In this document: positions 59,838 to 64,000 of the stretch, piece after piece
Position numbering within the stretch: the first letter of the stretch is position 1
Layout of the letters: each line of letters opens with the position of its first letter
Origin: Cavia porcellus
Lineage: Eukaryota; Chordata; Mammalia; Rodentia; Caviidae
Reading direction: 5' to 3'
Assembly (NCBI RefSeq): GCF_034190915.1
Contig: NW_026947492.1
Span: forward strand, 13,255,501 to 13,319,500
Length of the DNA: 64,000 bases
The notes under the pieces: model-generated
The model's input: only the letters and a program-made list of their open reading frames with translations
Databases searched by the model: none
Told to the model about the DNA's origin: nothing
Program-made: the position numbers and the translations under genes

Positions 59838-62800
59838 AATTCTCTAGTATGTTCCAACCAAAGCTTGAGAATACTTCCACACAGACCAGTGTCTCCTTCT
59901 GATGAGCTGCATCAGAGGCGTGGGCATTGTGCTACAGTGGAGCTCCACTCCGAACGCCACCTCCAGCGACAGAACAGAAGGAGAAAGGGAGCAGGATCTT
60001 GTTGAATTGCATCCAAGGAGAAGGACAATGTCTTCCAGAAATGAATGCTCCCCGCATGACATCTGGCATCTGTTCATCACCCAATATTTTCTAAGCTGGT
60101 CTGGGTCAGGGAGGAGGCATCTGTGACCTTTTTCCAGTAGCCTCGCCTCGTGGGGGAATGGGAAGTCACTCAAATTGATCATGTTTGCTACCTCACACAA
60201 ATGCTTCTGACTGTCGCTCCTTGCTTCCTCAGTCCAGGGACCCTGGAGGGGACCCTGGATTGCCTTGCTGGGGTGTGTTTCCCAGGGCACCTAGGAGCAA
60301 AGTCCTGACATACATATGTCATGTCGTGCAAGTCACACTGAACCCGCCCTCTGCCAGTGAAAAATTGAAGGCCTTTCAGAAACTATCAGACATACAGCCA
60401 AGAAAACTATCCCTTCCCTTTTAGAGGGGAAGAAAGAGAGGCAGTCAGTTGACAAGGAAGGAAAGCTCCTGGCAAGAAGTGTAATCCAACTTTCAGTCCC
60501 AGAGTCTAAGGGAGAAAGAATTGAGAAAGAAATAGTCAGTAACTTACGCTTTTTTTCTGGTTTCACAAACAAGATCCCCTGGCTGACCTTTCAGGCCAGC
60601 TGGGAAATTATACCATGCACTGAGCATGCAAATAGGGCCCACACTGTCTCTTGCTGCCACTCTGTCCACTGCTGCTCTAAAACCTTGCATGGCCCCCTGG
60701 GGCTACCTCAGTTACACGAAGAATCCCAAATGAGCGCATCCTGGCAGGGGGTGAGGATGGGGCCAGGGCCCTGTGCTAAGCTGTGTTCTGGGACTCGAAT
60801 CATAGTTGCTGAGGTGACAGGCCCATTCTCTATGAAAAGGGCAGGAGATTCCAAGAGCTCAGGTCTTTCTCTCTTGAAAACAGATAAAGGGCAAGTAGCT
60901 CTCAGACCACCAGACAGATGCCTGCTTGTCCTTGGGAATATACACCTTTTCCAGTAACCTGCCGCATTTCAGCATCTTCAAAATCCAATTCAGTATCCTG
61001 AACAATCTGGCCTAAACTTAGGCCCATTCTCTGTCCCCAAGCAATCTTTGGGAGCTGTGCATTATTTTCTGACCCACTAGCCAACTTTCCATGGGTTTGT
61101 TCGAGCTGTTCTCTTCGCCAGCCTTGCTCTCCCCTTGCCTCCTCTCAGCCAGTAAAACCTTACCTATTTTTTGAGGGCCAATTCAAATGCCGCTTCCACC
61201 ATGATTCTGTCTCTCATGGTTCTGGGTGCAAGTTATCAATGAGCTATGCAGAATATCTCTTACGGCTTCTCCTATGTACTAGCGTGTCATAGATCTCCAC
61301 TCCCAGGATCCTCTCTGCCATATTGCAGTACTGTAAGTTCTGTACATTTAGGGAGAATGGCTGGCACTGTTTTGTGTTCCTTTCACTGGTTATTCTCATT
61401 TGAGATAGTGATTCTTACTGTTTTACCAAATTCAGCTCCTACTTTTTAATCAGGTGTTTCTTTACTTCTTCTGGTTAATGATTTTTCTGACCTCTTTTTT
61501 GGGGTCTCGTGACACTTCTGCAGATAGTGACAGATCCAGAACTCTATTGTACTTTGGAAGACTCTGAAGGGCATCACTTGGCAGATAGTAGAGTTGGGGA
61601 GAGGGTCAGTTCCATTGTGCTGCATGGACTACTCATACAGTTTTCACATAAACAGCATCCTGTGAATTGTGCTGAAGAACATGGAAGCTGGGAGAGTAGT
61701 TAAATGACTTTTCAACAACCGAGGCAAAAGATTATAGGCATCTCAGATAAAGTAAAAGCTTAGCAAATGCAAGTGAGAACTAAAGGGAAGGAGCAGCAGG
61801 ATGGTGGGGATCATTTGGGGGTATTTTGCACCTGCCTGTTCATTTTCCTTCCTCCTTGTCACAGAACTCTGACTGATCTCTCTATGAGAAGTCATCTCTA
61901 ACATTCACAGACCATGCAGCCTGCATAAGGCATACACCCCAAATGTAGCCAATAAGAATACCGCATCCCCCTAAGGACCTGTGTGCAATAGGCTTGGGCC
62001 CTAAGGGTGGCCAATGGAAACCATATCTGAGACTTTGCCAATGCTATTAAGAAGGAGACACTTTTTTCTTTCCTGGCTGGCAGGATGAAACTGGAGGGCC
62101 TTTCAAGGATGAACACAAGTGGCAAAAACAAAGCAAGAAGACGGAGGTGGAATATTGTTAACATCTTTAAAACTTATATTCTACTGTGTCTTAGATGAGG
62201 AACTTCCCAGGCCACTGTTTCCAGACCAGTGCACTTGCTCTTGGTTTAAATCAACTGAGTTGCATTTCTGTAAACTCCACAGACAGCCCTGACTACCACA
62301 AGGATTGGCCCAATGCTGAACCTAAGGTAATGCTGCCTTGATGCCTGGAAACCTGGGAGGAAGATGATTACCACCATCCATCATCCAAAATGCAAAAGAC
62401 AAGGCAAATATAAACAATGATGCTTAGAAAGCAGTATTCCAGTTGAAGCTTGTATTAAAAAGAAAAATCCAAGATTTGTATGTTCAGAGAAGAAAAGAGA
62501 AGTTAGAGATAATGATATAATTTTAAGGGATGGTAGAAAGTGGAATTAATCCAATTGCTATTATACTTCTCCATTTACCATCCAGTGGTTTCTTTAACCT
62601 GAAAAGTACCACAAATAATATAAAAAGAACAATGAAGGTGAGCAATGTAGGCAAAAGGACTTTGCTCACCAAAAATCTAATTATGCCTCCAGATCTGTTG
62701 GGATGATGGCCTCGAGCATTGGGAAAACTTGTAGGCATGAGTTCAGGTAATCTTTAAAATATTATGAAAGAGAGGAAAGATGCCAAACGATGATGTTCCA

Positions 62801-62867
62801 ATTTGCATCAAAGGAAGAGGGATGGATTTTGAAGATTTTACACTAAAAATCTAGATACAAGACCTGC

Positions 62868-63245
62868 TATGGTTTGAATATGTACCCCTAAAGTTCACGC
62901 ATTGGAAATTTACTCAACAAATCTACATGTCAGTGGTATTCAGAGATGAGAGCTTTGGAAGGTCATTAGGATTAGATAAGGATAGAGTCCCCCTGATGGC
63001 ATTAGAGCTTTATAAGTAGAAGAGAACCCTGAGTTCACACATTCTTGCTCTATTCAGTACTTTCCACTATGTTACAATGTACTGAGAAGATGCCAGTATG
63101 ATGTTCATGCCTACCAGATGACAAGCAAATGCAACAGCATGCTTTTGAGCTTTCTAGCCTCCAGAGTTGTGAACCATGTAAATTTCTCCTTCTTATGAAT
63201 TACTCAGGTAGTTTGTTATAGTAACGGAAAACAGACAAAGACAAA
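62868..63245 (+). mobile_element. MaLR-like solo LTR
   Basis: CTGCTATGGTTTGAATATGTAC at the left, AGGTCATTAGGATTAGATAA in the middle, CTAGCCTCCAGAGTTGTGAAC and GTTATAGTAACGGAAAACAG at the right; same group as the LTR at 25575. Confidence 0.65.
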
Positions 63246-63627
63246 TCCCCGGAAAATTTCACACTTGATTGTTAAACAAGTGGATATACTACTTTAAAAA
63301 TGAATGCAGCTGTCACTAGAAATTAAGTGTGATTTCGTATGAAAAAAGGCATATAAAACATCACCATTTTCCAATTCTTTATAATCCTCACAGGGCTTTT
63401 CACCATCTGGTACCTGTTTAACTGTTCATCCCATTCCACTTCTACCCTTCGCCCCCATTCCTTGCTAAAGTGACATTAACCTTCATTGTGTTCCAAATTC
63501 ATTTCTACCACTGGAGCTTTGCTCTCACCGTTCTTGCACCTGGAACCCTGCTCCATTTCATGTTAGCAGAGCAGGCTATTACTCATTTGCTAGATCTTAT
63601 CTCAATATGAGCTTCTCGAAAGGACTG

Positions 63628-64000
63628 TTATTATTCAGCCTTATAAGAGAACGAAATCCTGAAAAATAGGCCAACATAGATGAGAACAGAGTACATGATG
63701 CTAAGTGAAACGTCACAGACTAATACTGCACGATCTCACTGATAGCCTCAGAGGGTTGGATGGTGGATGTCAGGAAGGTAAAGTGAGTTATTAATCAATA
63801 GGCACAAAGTTTCAGTTAAGCAGGATGGATAATTTCTAGGGATCCATTATACAACACTGGACCTACAGTCAGTAACAATTTGTCTTACATTTACAATACA
63901 TAGGGTAAGAGTAAGACTCACATTAAGGGTAATTACAATAATAAAATGAATTCAAATGTAATTTTAAAAAGTGAAAAGACTTTATCATGATAATCCCCAT
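63628..64000 (+). mobile_element. L1 3' end, running off the window
   Basis: AAATCCTGAAAAATAGGCCAAC, ATGATGCTAAGTGAAACGTCAC, AATACTGCACGATCTCACTG: the standard L1 ORF2 end and 3' UTR. The right edge is cut by the window. Confidence 0.65.

Larger units (their letters stand above)
56700..62860. other. Intergenic sequence, no gene recognised
   Basis: The longest stretch in the window without a clear large repeat. Small features listed separately are a reverse ID-like fragment and a Z-DNA-type dinucleotide run. Candidate reading frames (for example 58575-58973 and 59844-60290, reverse) show no recognised domain. It may hold distal regulatory DNA, which would have to be judged by conservation. 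Confidence 0.4.

Overview
The window is mammalian nuclear DNA and most likely from a rodent. Several 7SL-derived SINEs carry the internal tandem duplication typical of rodent B1. About a dozen tRNA-derived SINEs have the ID-type head (GGGGCTGGGGATTTAGCTCAG) and end in GATCCCCAGTACCG. This ID variant makes me think tentatively of a castorimorph (beaver-like) rodent, but the order is as far as the sequence safely supports. No bacterial-style features, CRISPR arrays or intact tRNA/rRNA genes were seen.

There is one host protein-coding gene: SC5D (lathosterol oxidase, sterol C5-desaturase) on the + strand. A CpG-island promoter and probable non-coding exon 1 lie at about 8.87-9.5 kb. A 9.8 kb intron follows, then four coding exons (19052-19261, 20149-20278, 21984-22084, 22424-22879) that join in frame into a 298-residue protein with all three histidine boxes. 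A 3' UTR with several AATAAA signals follows. The 3' flank holds two copies of a ~68 bp block 737 bp apart.

The rest is transposable-element layering. From 0.7-2.6 kb there is a decayed class I (gamma-type) retrovirus (nucleocapsid-protease-RT order). From 5.5-7.2, 10.4-13.3, 15.6-15.9 and 42.6-44.8 kb there are non-coding MaLR-type LTR elements, all on the minus strand; the last is a complete LTR-internal-LTR provirus with a 5-bp target duplication. At 28956-34146 sits the most notable object: a class II (IAP/betaretrovirus-like) endogenous retrovirus on the minus strand. Its two 484-bp LTRs look identical, it has a perfect 6-bp target-site duplication, an exact tRNA-Ile primer-binding site, an open 558-codon gag and an open RNase H-integrase frame. 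Protease, the catalytic part of RT, the usual matrix domain and env are missing. This pattern points to a very recent insertion that was probably mobilised in trans.

From 50.4 to 56.6 kb the window is mostly old L1 (two + strand pieces and one - strand piece), and another L1 tail ends the window. The stretches 26-28.9, 34.2-36.9, 46.5-49.9 and 56.7-62.8 kb hold no gene that I can recognise; from mammalian synteny (memory, not seen here) these are the SC5D-SORL1 intergenic side.
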